Source: Alisma plantago-aquatica
Taxonomy: Eukaryota; Streptophyta; Magnoliopsida; Alismatales; Alismataceae
Direction of reading: 5' to 3'
DNA: 64,000 nucleotides
Assembly (NCBI GenBank): GCA_963693085.1
Contig: OY856413.1
Span: 745,445,056 to 745,509,055 of the forward strand
The position numbers and the translations under genes were made by a program. Below are positions 1 to 9,993 of this stretch, one piece after another. How positions within the stretch are numbered: the stretch's first letter is position 1; the number at the start of each line of letters is the position of its first letter. The notes below the pieces were generated by a model that saw only the letters and a list, made by a program, of their open reading frames with translations, was not told the DNA's origin and did not search any database.

Positions 1-760
1 ATTCTTTTCGATGTGGGTCATGTCGATATTTGGGACCCTATTATGTTAATAAATTGTCTGGATTTCACTATTTTAAGACTTTTAGCCATGAGTATTCGAG
101 GGAAACTTGATCATTTCTCTTAAAGGATCATAGTAATATTGTTAACACCTTTTTTACTAATATCCAAACCGAATTCGATACTAATGTTAAAACTTGCACA
201 CTTAGAATCCCTTAGAGAGTACCATTCATTGAACTTCCTGCCCTTACACACCACAACAAGATGGTGTGGGAGAGAGGAAAAATTGTCATCTTCTTGAAGT
301 AGCACACACCATTCTTCTTCACTATCATGTTCCTAAACATTTCTATCTTGAAGTTGTTTTTACTGTGTTCTTCTTAAGTAGCCCTATGACTTATTATATG
401 TTACATAATCAAGTCCCTTTCTCTCTCTTTGTATCCCAATGTGCCATTGTTTTTTTGTACATCCTCGATCTCTGGAAAAACTTTTTTGTTAACAATATTA
501 TTCCTGGGATATCTAATCTTGATCCCCGCTCCACTAAATGTGTTTTTGTCAAATATACAATAACTCAAAAAGGATATCAATGTTATGATCCTATCAAACG
601 ATGATGGTTTGTTAGTGAAGATGTTGTGTTTTTCAACACATGTTGTACTACTTAGACAAGAGGTCTTCTATATCAAGTGATATGTTGGATCCTAATCCTC
701 TTATTGAGGTGGTAGAACATGATCACAATGAAGTAACTAAATGTCTTCCTCATTGATTAA
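1..760 (+). pseudogene. Ty1/copia integrase remnant
   Basis: Integrase of a copia pol, which would join cDNA to the host chromosome. The first bases read as an FDV-HVDIW-P segment, the usual surrounding of the first catalytic aspartate. After frame changes, 266-604 gives an ERKN-HLLEVA segment (third catalytic position and what follows), a VPKHF motif, and a late TQKGYQCYDP stretch typical of the end of copia integrases. The second catalytic D is not recognisable. Stops occur at about 119 and 601, with further shifts between. Confidence 0.85.
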
Positions 761-987
761 AGATGCATACAAGAAAACCCAAGGTTATAGTCCCCTCTCT
801 GGCCCCTCAACAACCAATTCCTCCCTCTTTGGTAGATCACAACACCTCTTAGATAATCTATGACCTACATCTTTGTATCAGTCAAAGGAAAGGTGTTTGT
901 TCTTGTATTCAACATCTGGTTAGTAATTTCTACTATACCACTAACCTTGGAGCTATCTTTTCTTATTTTACTTCTAATCTTGTTGTT

Positions 988-1900
988 GTGTCTATACTAA
1001 ATACTGCTACACAAGCTCATAAGAACCCTACCTGGCATCATGCTATGAAAACTAAAATGGCTTCCCTTAATGATCACAAGACGTGGGATCTTGTTGATCG
1101 TCCTGAAAACTATTCTTCTATCATCTACAATTGGATTCTTACTATTAAATATCAACTAGATAGGTTGATTGAACGGCTAAAGGCTAATTTGGTAGCAGAA
1201 GGTTATACTGAAACCTACGGGTTTGACCACTTTGGAACTTTTCCCCCAGTTACTATACTTAATTCTATATGGATGCTTATATCTATTGTTTTTAACCATT
1301 ATTGGCCTCTTTTTCAACTTGATGTTAAAAATTCCTTCCTATATGGTGACTTACATGAGGAAGTCTATGTGGAGCAACCACCTAGTTTTGTAACTGAGGG
1401 GGATTGTTCTAAAGTCTGCAGACTCAGAAAGGCAATATATGACATAAAACAAAGCCCGCGTGCATGGCCAAATAAATTGAGCCAAATTCTTCTAAAGTTT
1501 CAATTTTGGTGCTACCATTTGGATCAATTTGTTTTTATTCAAAAAAACTATTTCTAGGATTTTTTATTCTTATTGTCTATGTGGATGATATAATTTTTGG
1601 TTGGTAGTGATTCTAAAGGTATAACAGCTACCAAAACATATTTAGAGTAATAGTTTGTTACCATAGGTCTTGGCAAACTCGGGTATTTATGAGGAATTGA
1701 AGTTTCCAAATCTTCATTTGATGTATGTCTTTCACATTGAAAATATTTTCTAGATCTTATGATAGAAACTAGAGTGCATGGTAATAAAATTGCTAGCATG
1801 ACTCTAGATCCCAATACCAATCAAGATGATGAATCTTCACCTCCTCTATATTGTGATAACCACTAATATATATGTCTAGTTAGTAAGCTTATCTATCTTA
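988..1900 (+). pseudogene. Ty1/copia reverse transcriptase remnant
   Basis: 988-1557 is open for about 189 codons and contains the copia RT opening (W-HAMKTKMASL), an FQLDVKN-FLYGDL segment equivalent to the catalytic FQMDVK-AFLNG motif, EEVYVEQPP, and a degenerate Y-IKQSPRAW motif. The YVDD catalytic box (1578-1589) lies in a shifted frame just after a stop at 1555-1557, so at least one indel separates the two halves. The rest of the RT to about 1900 is heavily eroded. Confidence 0.9.
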
Positions 1901-2366
1901 CTATGATTGGAGTTAATATTAATGTTGTTGTTGGATTTATCAGTAGGTATCTAAACAAACCTCGTCAATGCCATTGGAATGTTGTCTATCATATCATGAA
2001 ATATCTGAGAAAAATCTCATGGGAAAGGATTATTGTATTGTAAACATGGGTATTTCAAACTCACTATATATTTTGCCTTTGATTATGTCAGCAATAGATG
2101 TGATAGGAAATCTACCTCTAGCTACTATACTTTTGTTGGAGGGAATCTAGTTACATTATGCATTAAGAAGAAAACCATGGTTGCTCAGTCTAGTGGTGAA
2201 GTAGAATACAAAGTTATGGCTCATACTGCTTGTGAATTAATGTGGGTCTAAGTATTTCTCAAGGAATATAATGTTTTTGATTCTGATCCTATTCTAATGA
2301 ACTACACAATAAAGCCTCCAATTTTATTGTCAACAATCCCATCTTTCATGAGAGTGACAAAAATAT

Positions 2367-2644
2367 TGTAAAAACTGAGCCCACTTCCTAGGGATCTAGT
2401 TGAAGACTAGCCCCACATACCACAATTAGCCTTAATTGCACACTTCGTGCTCACTCACGCACAAGCCATGATAAACTTCCCGACTAGTCACCCATCTTAT
2501 TACTACTTTGAACTGAGTATGCTTAACCAACGAGTTCTTTAGTGGTAGGATCGCTGAAAATGAGGTGCACCTTGGTGATATGGGTAGTACAATCATTCAT
2601 TTTAAGATCATTTTATTTGAGGCCTTTAATCCTGGAATGTTACA
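2367..2644 (-). repeat. Cassandra-type LTR (3' LTR of the minus-strand TRIM)
   Basis: 278 bp from TGTAAAAACTG to CTGGAATGTTACA, with short terminal inverted repeats TGTAA/TTACA. It is followed at 2645-2660 by the complement of a purine tract. Its length fits the few-hundred-base LTRs of Cassandra. Confidence 0.75.
2455..2560 (-). other. 5S rRNA-derived segment in the left TRIM LTR
   Basis: The plus strand here aligns in order with the reverse complement of plant 5S rRNA: ACTTCC, a gap, TCACCCATC, TACTACT, then GCTTAAC and GAGTTCT. These correspond to the internal pol III promoter (C box and A box regions). Mismatches are spread throughout, so this is a TE-borne 5S-like sequence, not a ribosomal gene. 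Confidence 0.75.
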
Positions 2645-2892
2645 ATCTCCCCCACTTAGACTCTTGACCTCCTCATGAAGTCTGAACTATGTGGCCTCAT
2701 CATATTTCCCCATTTTAGTGCAAATCCATAATGGCCCATGAACACCCAACTCCTGATCACGGAACACCACCACAAGGGTGGCTACATCACCATGGACAAC
2801 CCTTTCCAACATGTCTAGACCGCACGACTCAAGAATGGTATGCCACATGTCCATGTAGATCCCACCAACTGGAGGGGTTATGTCTTTGATAC
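2645..2892 (-). other. TRIM internal region with purine tract and primer site
   Basis: About 250 bp between the two TRIM LTRs with no credible reading frame. Reading the minus strand, a degenerate Met primer site (plus-strand 2879-2890) follows the right LTR, and a purine tract containing GTGGGGGAGA (complement of 2647-2660) precedes the left LTR. These are the only landmarks; Cassandra elements encode no protein. Confidence 0.6.
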
Positions 2893-3000
2893 AATTTTTA
2901 AAACTTGTGCCCATTGCCAAAGGCTTTAGTAGATTTTTAGGAATGATGATTGACACCATGGACCACCACTAGACTTAAATTCGTGCTTCATCCTCGCTCA

Positions 3001-3100
3001 CACGCCATCTAGGATAAACTTCCAGACTGGTAACCCATCCTAGTACTACTCTGAGTTGAGAACACTTAATCACAAAGTGCTTTAGTGATGAACTCTCTGA
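3001..3100 (-). other. 5S rRNA-derived segment in the right TRIM LTR
   Basis: Closer to plant 5S than its partner. On the minus strand it contains AGTACTAGGATGGGTTACC, which differs by one base from the usual 5S C-box region AGTACTAGGATGGGTGACC. Upstream (sense) lies a decayed counterpart of the A-box. Retention of the C box best fits a pol III-like internal promoter inside an LTR. Confidence 0.8.
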
Positions 3101-3134
3101 AAACCTAATTCCACGCCAAAGGCTTTAGTTCAGT

Positions 3135-3385
3135 TAGAAATTGGGCTACACATGTGTAGTGCCATGAGACTCTTAGCTTGCCATGAGTTAAGGAGTGGGC
3201 TACCTATGGGTAGTTCCATGTGACTCAACCATAGAAATGGATTCACCTGTTAGGTGAAATCATGAGGGGTATAATGGGGATCTACCATAAGGAAGGTAGT
3301 ATCCAGGTCCACTGCAAGGACAACGCAGGGGATAGGGTACACATGGATCGCGCAGTTATATTTAAAACATAAACTCGATTTTGGG
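3135..3385 (-). repeat. Segment shared with the gypsy-2 LTR
   Basis: On the opposite strand this matches 20940-21190 inside the gypsy-2 LTR, including blocks around the CACCTAACAGGTGAATC and GTAGATCCCCATTATACC sequences. It interrupts the right TRIM LTR relative to the left one. I cannot tell from the sequence which location is ancestral. Confidence 0.6.
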
Positions 3386-3586
3386 TAATTGAAGGTTCAA
3401 ATCCTGGGATGTTACACATATCAAGGTTGATGGCAACTTTGTTCATGAATTTGTTCTCTCTAGACACATATATACTCCTTATCTTTAGACTAAGATTAGG
3501 TTGATGACATATTTAACAAGATACTTCCCAAGACTCTCTTTGCTACACTGGTGGACAAGCTGGGCATGTTAGACATCTATGATCCA

Positions 3587-3790
3587 TCTTGAGGGGGAGT
3601 ACTAGTATATATGCTATATGCTTTATGATTTTTTGTGTGTTCTGGAATTGTCTTTCCTTTAGCTTTTCTTTTATGCCATATTTCTTAGTTTTTTTTGTCA
3701 CTTACTCTCTTATCCTATACTAGAGAGTGCATTGCATTTTTTTAAAGACACATCAAAAGGTTTTCTTATTCTATACACATCCTATCAACC
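3587..3790 (+). repeat. Purine tract and start of the copia-1 3' LTR
   Basis: The GAGGGGGAG run near 3590 is the polypurine tract that ends copia pol genes. The following AT-rich stretch, starting near TACTAGTATATATGC, is presumably the 3' LTR with a mutated TG start. Its right end cannot be fixed because the 5' LTR is not in the window. Confidence 0.5.
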
Positions 3791-3949
3791 ACCTAATCAC
3801 TGACCATTACCACCCACAACTACCAAAAACCCCCACCCCATGCTCTCCCAACACAAAACCTAATGGTTTGAGTAATGTCATATAGCATGCCATCTGCATT
3901 CGTAGATGGCGTGGAATTAGGTTTTATGTAACAAACCTACTACAATGAT

Positions 3950-4272
3950 GACCGACCATGCCTTCTCGAGGTTGGTTGTCAAGGATGGAAAAGTGTTGTC
4001 AAACTACAAGCAAATAGATTTGAGTTAATGAAGTATGTGTCTAAACAAACAATACTTGTCTACATATTGGGGAAGAAACCCTTGTTCCTACACCTTGTGA
4101 TGTGGATTATGAGGACATGAATCCAAAGGGTGATTACAAACTCATTTCAAAAGAGCAAGGAATTTTTTGGATCAAATTATTGAATGAAGAAGACTACAAA
4201 GGAGTTTTAGAAGGAGGACCATGTTGGTTTGATAGGAAACTATCAATTAGAAGTATAATGATCAACCATTAA
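3950..4272 (+). pseudogene. LINE ORF1, amino-terminal remnant (DUF4283-like)
   Basis: From 4111 to a TAA at 4270 one frame reads as the DUF4283-like domain found at the start of plant L1 ORF1 proteins: GIFWIKLLNEEDYKGVLEGGP followed by CWFD-KLSIRS. ORF1 proteins are RNA-binding chaperones of the LINE particle. Upstream sequence from 3950 is likely the same ORF with stops. The protein breaks off here and its continuation (zinc-knuckle part) is found at about 29790, so this is best read as half of one LINE split by later insertions. Confidence 0.65.
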
Positions 4273-4890
4273 GTACCCTACTGATGTTATCAATCAATAA
4301 TGACATCAACTTAATATTTGATGTTGATTAATGAATATAGTGTTGATCTAACAACCTATAGTGATTTAATGATCACTAATGATGGTGGATCAGGTCTCTA
4401 CAATCTATGGTGAGTTAATCATATAGTTTAGCATCAATTAAGCCTTAGACCAATGGTTTCTTGGGTCACTTGATGCAATGGTCGGACCTATATTGTAATT
4501 GATGGTTTTAACATATGCACTTGACCCAATGGTCAAGATCTAATGTTTATTCCTTTAATAAAGTGAAATGATGGCTAATGTAATATATTGGTCCTAATAA
4601 TGTGATTTAGATGGTTTCCTTTATATAATTAACTTAATGATCCTACTTGTTGACAATGGATGGCTTGTTCTAAATGAACAGTCGATTGTGGGTTTTACCC
4701 TACTTTCAATGGAACTTTTTATGTTGTTAATCAAGGGATGCCTAGGGTTAGATGGTGACTCTTTCTAAAGAAAAAATCAAGGAATTCATAGGTGGTTTAT
4801 CTAAGGTGTTTTCTTATGTAAACAACCAAAAGGTCTTACCTTTTAAACATCCAATGGTTCTAGGTGACAATGTGGTATGGCGATATAGGT
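4273..4890. other. Non-coding repeat sequence between LINE half and gypsy-1
   Basis: AT-rich, with many TGATG/GTTGAT words and no frame I trust. The last 25 bases or so (from about 4867) match the edge of the repeat block at 42186-43222, making them the left flank of the site into which gypsy-1 inserted. The rest was not matched within the window. Confidence 0.4.
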
Positions 4891-4895
4891 GGAAT
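4891..4895. repeat. Target-site duplication of gypsy-1 (left)
   Basis: GGAAT, repeated exactly at 19665-19669. The single pre-insertion copy aligns with CAAAT at 43193-43197 (minus strand) in a related block lacking the element. Confidence 0.95.
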
Positions 4896-5585
4896 TGTAA
4901 CATCCCTGACCTGGGTTATGAGTTAACCCTAGGTGTTTTGCCTAAATATGTAGTTAAATCCTTGTGATTAACTCTGAGCATGTAATTAAGCTTCTCAGAA
5001 ACGTATATTTCAGTATTTGCTCCTTTTTATTTAAAGTTGTAGCATTGTTTTGATATACAGGGACCTATGTGCAATTTACCCAGTTGAAAGGGTTAACTTG
5101 CAATTTGCACATGATGAGATGTTCCTCTGATGTTGAGACATCATGAGAATCTCTTTGGCAAAGTTTGAGGGATTTCCCAAGCTAGAGCACCAAGGTGCAG
5201 CTGTGGAGGCAATCCCATGGCTTGAAACCCTAATTTGGGGTAAAATGCAATTTACCCAAATGATGGGATGCAATTTGTAAAGAATGTCATCTAAAGTATC
5301 TTTTTAGACTTTTTCCATCATTTAGAGAAGAAATGATGAGGAATTCACCTCAATTGAGTTATCAAGTTAAGAAATAGGCTCTGTGATTGAATAATCAGGG
5401 TATATGTGCAATAACCCTTTAAGTATGAACTTTATTATTAGATTGTCCTTCCTTGCCTTCTTTTCTATAACTTAAGATAAGGTTTGTCCTTAGAATAAAG
5501 AGGAAGGGACGAGCAAGTAATGAAGGAAGGACTTAGTTGGAATTAAGGGAAACTTATGAGCTAATGTTGAAAATCCTATCCCATG

Positions 5586-5592
5586 TATATAA
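5586..5592 (+). promoter_or_regulatory. TATA box of gypsy-1 5' LTR
   Basis: TATATAA, followed after about 30 bases by a pyrimidine-rich stretch near 5616-5625 where transcription would start. No ATG occurs from here to the splice donor at 5707. The same box is at 15389-15395 in the 3' LTR. Confidence 0.65.
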
Positions 5593-7128
5593 GCCATCCT
5601 TCCTTTAGTTGCAAGGGAACTTAACCTTCGTTCCCTTTACTGTTTCATTTCACCAAAGACGACCAAGGACTGCCTTGGAGCTAAGGAGGACGAACAAGGG
5701 GTGCAAGGTAGGTTTAAACCCCTCTTCTTGCCTAATTCCATGGTTAGAATTCGAATTCAAGGTCATCTTCATGGCTAATTCTCGAAACCCTATCTTTCTA
5801 GCCGTCTCTTTTCATCCTTCCTTGGAGTTTTCACCTTGGCCAACCTGTGGGAACTCAAGGACGCCATTAGAGCTTGGAGCTTGAAAGCTTGGAGCTCAAG
5901 AAGCAAGCTTTAGGCGGGTTTTATAACTCTAAACCTATGCTTTACTATGTGCATCTTTATATGCGAGTTAATGATAGCTCCTAGTATTTCCCTACTTTTC
6001 CCTGCTATTTTGCAAGCAAACCCGTGGGATATCTGTACTGTTCTTGAGCTAGAAGATGAAGGCGTGATTTCCAAGAAAAACCCACCGTTTTTCTTTTCCC
6101 TAAACGGTCCTAACAGTTTGCTCTCACGACCTCAAGACCGTGAGGGAGCCTCGCGGTCTCGAGACCGTGAGAGGGCTCGCGGTCTCAAGACCGATTGGCC
6201 CTGTTGACCGAGCGTGGACCATATAAGAAACCTGTTCCTAATTATATAGGCTAAATACCCTCAAAATTTGGGAGACTAACTCCAAAGGAATCGGGAGATA
6301 TGACCTTTTTAAGTCACGACTTTAAATGAATTAATTGCTGATTTTCAAACGGTCTGAAATTGCCTTTTTGGGCAAAAGGTCTCAAGACCGTGAAAGGTCG
6401 TTGACTAAGCATTGACCCCATGAGATTACTGTTCAAAATTATGTTAATTAACAACTCACCAAGTTTGATGGTCTAATTCCAAACGGGCTAAGAGTTGAAG
6501 GGTGAATACTAGGGCTAACCCTAGATAAAATCAGTACTGAAATTATGGTGACATAATTAGGGTTTTTAGGGTTGATTGACCTAAACGGTCTCAAGACCAT
6601 GTGGGGTCCACCCACATGACCTCAAGACCGTGAGGACAATCACCCAAGACCATTTGAAGGTCTAGGGTTGAGTAATTTGACTAATTGAACACCCAATTGC
6701 AAATAAGTTATCAAGTTAATCAAAATTCGGATTCTGTGACCAATCATGGTTCAACCTCTATCAAATCACCTTAGATTTTGATGAAATCTTGGGAAAACGG
6801 TCTCAAGACCATGTGGGGTCCACCCACATGACCTCAAGACCGTTTGGGCCAAGTTTGGGCCCAATTGGAGCTCAATTGAAGGGTTCAACCTTGTGTTGAT
6901 ACACATTGTTGAGTGTTGATGGGTGAACATTGATAGACCTTAATTGAATCGATTTCAATCCTAATTGGTCAACAATTGAGGGTCAATTGAATGACCATTT
7001 GGTTAAGCATAACCTTAATTAACTCAATCCATAGGTGGTCAACAGTTATTGGACCTTTTGAAGGCTTCAACATCAGTTGACATCATCGTTTGATTTGTTG
7101 AACCTTTGTTGAAGGACCTTGTGGTTGA

Positions 7129-7466
7129 GACCGTGAGGTGGCTCACGACCTCAGGACCGTGAGGTGGCTCACGACCTCAGGACCGTGAGGGGGCTCACGA
7201 CCTCAGGACCGTGAGGGGGCTCACGACCTCAGGACCGTGAGGGGGCTCACGACCTCAGGACCGTGAGGTGGCTCACGACCTCAGGACCGTGAGGTGGCTC
7301 ACGACCTCAGGACCGTGAGGGGGCTCACGACCTCAGGACCGTGAGGTGGCTCACGACCTCAAGATCGTGAGGTAGCTCACGACCTCAAGATCGTGAGGGG
7401 GCTCACGACCTCAAGACCGTGAGGTGACTCACGATCTCAAGCCCATGAGGAGGCTCACGGTCTTGG
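7129..7466 (+). repeat. 26-bp palindromic tandem array in the 5' LTR
   Basis: Thirteen units, starting every 26 bases from 7129 (last at 7441), consensus around GACCGTGAGGTGGCTCACG then ACCTCAG. The arms CGTGAG and CTCACG can pair within and between units, so transcripts could form many hairpins. Units diverge towards the right end. Single or double copies of the same motif lie outside the array at 6117-6196, 6376-6397, 6584-6634 and 6796-6844, suggesting an LTR motif that expanded. Confidence 0.95.
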
Positions 7467-7786
7467 AACTAGAAAGGGGCTCATGGACTTGAAGGGTCAA
7501 AGTGAGCAATCGGTCAACACTTTCAACCGAATTCAATCGTGTGATGGTTCAATGTTGCTCAAATCAAACACTAATGATAATCTAAGATAGTAAGGAGTTA
7601 TTTGATTAAGGTTTTTGACTATGATGATGATGATCAATGGGGTGAATTACCAAGATACCCTTGAAGGGTCAATTGAGTTATACCTTGCTCAATTCAAACC
7701 CTAATTACATGAGAATGATGTTTTTAGTCATAATGACTCTATATAACCTGATCTAGTCTAATGTTATCATCAACCATTAGTATGAT

Positions 7787-7991
7787 GAAAGAGAAAGTGC
7801 TCTAGAGAGAGAGAAAGTACCCTAGAGAGAGAAAGTAACTCTAATCACTTAATGGTGATGCTTTTGGCTATGTTAGCCTATGATGACTCAACCCAACCTG
7901 TTTTAGAGTGATGTTGACATCACCTAACCTTACGATGAGAGAGAAAGTACTTCTAGAGAGAGAAAGTACCTCTAGAGAGAGAAAGTATCTC
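7787..7991 (+). repeat. GA-rich interrupted repeats (CTAGAGAGAGAAAGTA)
   Basis: Two clusters (about 7787-7848 and 7933-7991) of a motif close to CTAGAGAGAGAAAGTACC, separated by unrelated sequence. GAGA-type repeats are known binding sites for plant BASIC PENTACYSTEINE proteins, so a regulatory role is possible but unproven. The 3' LTR carries the same at 17590-17794. Confidence 0.8.
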
Positions 7992-8880
7992 GTTTAAATG
8001 GAAACTCAATTGAAACATCCCCAATACACAGAAATGAGTATAACTAGGGTATGATCCACCTGTGTGAGATCATAGAAACCCTAATTATGATAAATGATGA
8101 ACCTTTAACTAATCCAGGAGCATCAATGAAGGTGTTACTCAAACATGATGATGTTATGAGTTTAATTCACCTTGATGTGAATAGTAAACCCTAATTCAAG
8201 GGTGATGACATGTAATGTGAATAGTAAACCCTAATTCAAGGGTAATGGCATGCCTTTGAGCAATAAACTCTATTTGAGTAGAATTAAAGATTTAACTCTT
8301 ATGACAAGAGTAGGAAGTACATTCCTTATTATTGTATTTCCTTTATCAGATGTATTAACCATGCAGGTTTTGATATGAAGGTAATCATATCCAGGTATGG
8401 ATGTTGATGTTATATTCATTGAAGGCATGTTGTTAGCCTTATGAATAAGTAATGTAATCTGATGCCTTGCCAGTGGCATCCTATACTGATAATGGGCTGT
8501 GAGAGCCATGAATACCATCAAGGTCATGCTTTAGAGATGACTTGTGATGAGGATAATGAGAAATGATGATTGATATGAGTTAGGCCTGTTACATTTAGTA
8601 TTCTTCTTTTATAGCTGCTATGCTACTGTTATTGTTTGAAGAACAATGTATGCTGTTAAAGAATACTGAATGTACCTAACTAATCAAGTATAATGTAGAG
8701 CCCTGATCATAGATCCATCATTGTCAGAAATTAAGTGATGGTGAAACAGGTTTTCCTTAGGGAACTCCTGGAGCACATACTTTTGAGTATGTGGGGTACA
8801 TGGATGTGTAGAACCTTACATCCTAGTGAAGGAAAGTGATGTAGATGTGGAATCCATCCATCCTTCACTATAGTTCCATA

Positions 8881-8992
8881 CCGTATCAGTGGTAGGTAAA
8901 CATGAAACCTCCTGATGACGAAGAAAGCACAGATATCCGTATCAGTGGTAGGTAAATATGAAACCTCCTGATGACGAAGAGAGTACAGAACG
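8881..8992 (+). repeat. 56-bp tandem duplication in the 5' LTR
   Basis: Two adjacent copies beginning CCGTATCAGTGGTAGGTAAA (8881 and 8937), with a few differences between them. The same pair lies in the 3' LTR at 18684-18795, so the duplication predates this insertion. Confidence 0.9.
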
Positions 8993-9866
8993 CCACTGTG
9001 ACTCTAGAATAGCGAAGGACCAGTTTACCCTGGTGAGCTATAATAGTAGAGGCATGAGATGTCCTACAAGTGATCCTCTTACTGACTGAGGAAGGTGAAG
9101 GTCATGAGAATCCGGCTCTCTTAATGACCTATGTATGATACTGATGCGGCTTCTCAGCGATCAGTTGGAGTATGAGTGGTAAGCCTCATCTCCACAGGGC
9201 ATAATGTTGTTTGTAAAACATAATCAACCATGTAGTGTAACTTGTTAGAGATAACTCCAAGTTAGTTGATTGATGTTACATTGTTATAATGATTGATATC
9301 CTCCATATCTCCTAAATTGTAGAGATCTTGTTATAACTGTAACTGTTATAGAATGCTTTGAAGGCTTTACTGTTTAGAATAATCTTTGATGTTATAATAA
9401 AGCTTCTGGCGAAGAGTTATAACTCTCGCTGGGACAATTATGTATAATTGTCTCACCCCGTAGACTTCAACTTTTTAGGTGGACGTCGGAGACGAAGAAA
9501 CCAGCCTACAAGTGATCAATCTCAGCAGCAGCACCAGGGGCAGCAGTAATCTCAGGTGGAGATTTGTCCTACCATGTGGTGTAGTTAGAGTCAGTCCTAT
9601 GTGTCCTCTGTACTCTCAGGTCTTGGAGTCTTGTGTTATGTGATCTTGAGATTTTGTATCTTGAATGTATATAATTACTCAAGTAGTAATTATCCTGAGA
9701 TGTAAACAGTTACCTCTCTTTATGAAAGGAGTTTTTATGGATACAAGTTCTTATCTCGAAAAGTTTTAATTTTCTGTGATTTTTGTCTTCCGCTGATTAC
9801 CGATTCGCTTCCGCTAAGTTTTAATCGTGTTTATGTCATGGTTTGGAGATCAGAGCCCACAATTAG

Positions 9867-9878
9867 TGGTATCAGAGC
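9867..9878 (+). other. gypsy-1 primer binding site (initiator tRNA-Met)
   Basis: TGGTATCAGAGC, five bases after the LTR end, complementary to the 3' end of plant initiator tRNA-Met, which primes minus-strand cDNA. It lies inside the predicted leader intron. Confidence 0.95.
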
Positions 9879-9993
9879 TCCAGGTTCAGTTGAGTCTACA
9901 GAGGCATAGGACTTAGGATGTCGAGTCTACCTTTAGTACTCCTTCCTTATTTAATAGAATCTTCTGCTCCTCAGGAGAAGAAGATACATAAGA

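Larger units (their letters stand above)
2367..3416 (-). mobile_element. Cassandra-type TRIM element with 5S rRNA sequence in its LTRs
   Basis: A short, non-coding LTR element. The ends read TGTAA...TTACA, flanked by near-identical 5-bp copies (AATAT at 2362-2366, CATAT at 3417-3421). Two related terminal repeats each contain a segment matching the reverse complement of plant 5S rRNA. On the plus strand, a CTCCCCC block directly follows the left repeat (purine tract of a minus-strand element), and a degenerate initiator tRNA-Met primer site (TCTTTGATACAA) directly precedes the right repeat. Small size, no coding region, Met primer site and 5S in sense with the element are the defining traits of Cassandra TRIMs in plants. 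It would depend on other elements' enzymes. Confidence 0.8.
2893..3416 (-). repeat. Cassandra-type LTR, enlarged by a foreign segment (5' LTR)
   Basis: Pairs with 2367-2644: both hold TAAAAACT/TAAAACTT near the start, the 5S-like block, and an AATCCTGG-ATGTTACA end. It is about 245 bp longer because sequence at roughly 3135-3385, absent from the partner, sits after the 5S block. Confidence 0.65.
1901..3598 (+). pseudogene. Ty1/copia RNase H remnant, split by a TRIM insertion
   Basis: Between about 2033 and 2251 the frame reads CDRKSTSSYYTFVGGNLV, then KKKTMVAQSSGEVEYKVMAHTACELMWV, the standard copia RNase H segment. The next conserved part (NNPIFHESDKNI) stops at 2366 and resumes at 3417 as HIKVDGNFVHEF, so about 1.05 kb was inserted between two adjacent codons. 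The pol then ends with LGMLDIYDPS before the purine tract near 3590. Several stops make it non-functional. Confidence 0.85.
1..3790 (+). mobile_element. Decayed Ty1/copia retrotransposon (3' half), 'copia-1'
   Basis: The order integrase, reverse transcriptase, RNase H, purine tract is that of a Ty1/copia pol, entered part-way through integrase at the window edge. Gag, protease and the 5' LTR lie outside. The reading frame is broken many times by stops and indels, and a TRIM element (2367-3416) has split the RNase H. The 3' end is marked by a purine tract near 3590 followed by a poorly bounded LTR. The element cannot encode a working protein. Its lineage within Ty1/copia was not resolved. Confidence 0.85.
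4896..9861 (+). repeat. gypsy-1 5' LTR
   Basis: Runs from TGTAACATCCC to GAGCCCACA. It holds a TATA box at 5586, a strong splice donor at 5707/5708, scattered and clustered CTCACG-CGTGAG palindromes, GA-rich repeats, a 56-bp tandem duplication at 8881, and an AATAAA at 9396-9401 that could be a poly(A) signal. It exceeds the element's coding region in length. The small frames inside it occur identically in the 3' LTR, show no protein family resemblance, and are not called as genes. Confidence 0.97.
5708..9974 (+). other. Predicted leader intron of gypsy-1 (LTR to just before gag)
   Basis: Donor CAAG/GTAGGT at 5707/5708; acceptor TCTGCTCCTCAG/GAG at 9974/9975, with a pyrimidine-rich tract, 19 bases before the Gag-Pol ATG. 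Removing it would leave about 110 nt of leader without an ATG and would delete most of the LTR leader and the primer site, so the product could be translated but not reverse transcribed. An alternative acceptor (ACTTTTTAG/GTGG, 9478) lies inside the LTR. Inferred from sequence only. Confidence 0.45.

Noticed and set aside
2455..3100. 5S rRNA genes
   Set aside because: Too diverged from functional 5S and embedded symmetrically in the two LTRs of a TRIM element.
5609..6207. Two open frames of 86-91 codons in the gypsy-1 5' LTR (repeated at 15412-16010)
   Set aside because: Identical because the LTRs are identical; non-ATG start for the first, no domain, and they overlap palindromic repeats and the proposed intron.
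7129..7466. CRISPR-like look of the 26-bp repeats
   Set aside because: The units are directly adjacent with no unique spacers, lie inside both LTRs of a plant retrotransposon, and there are no cas genes.
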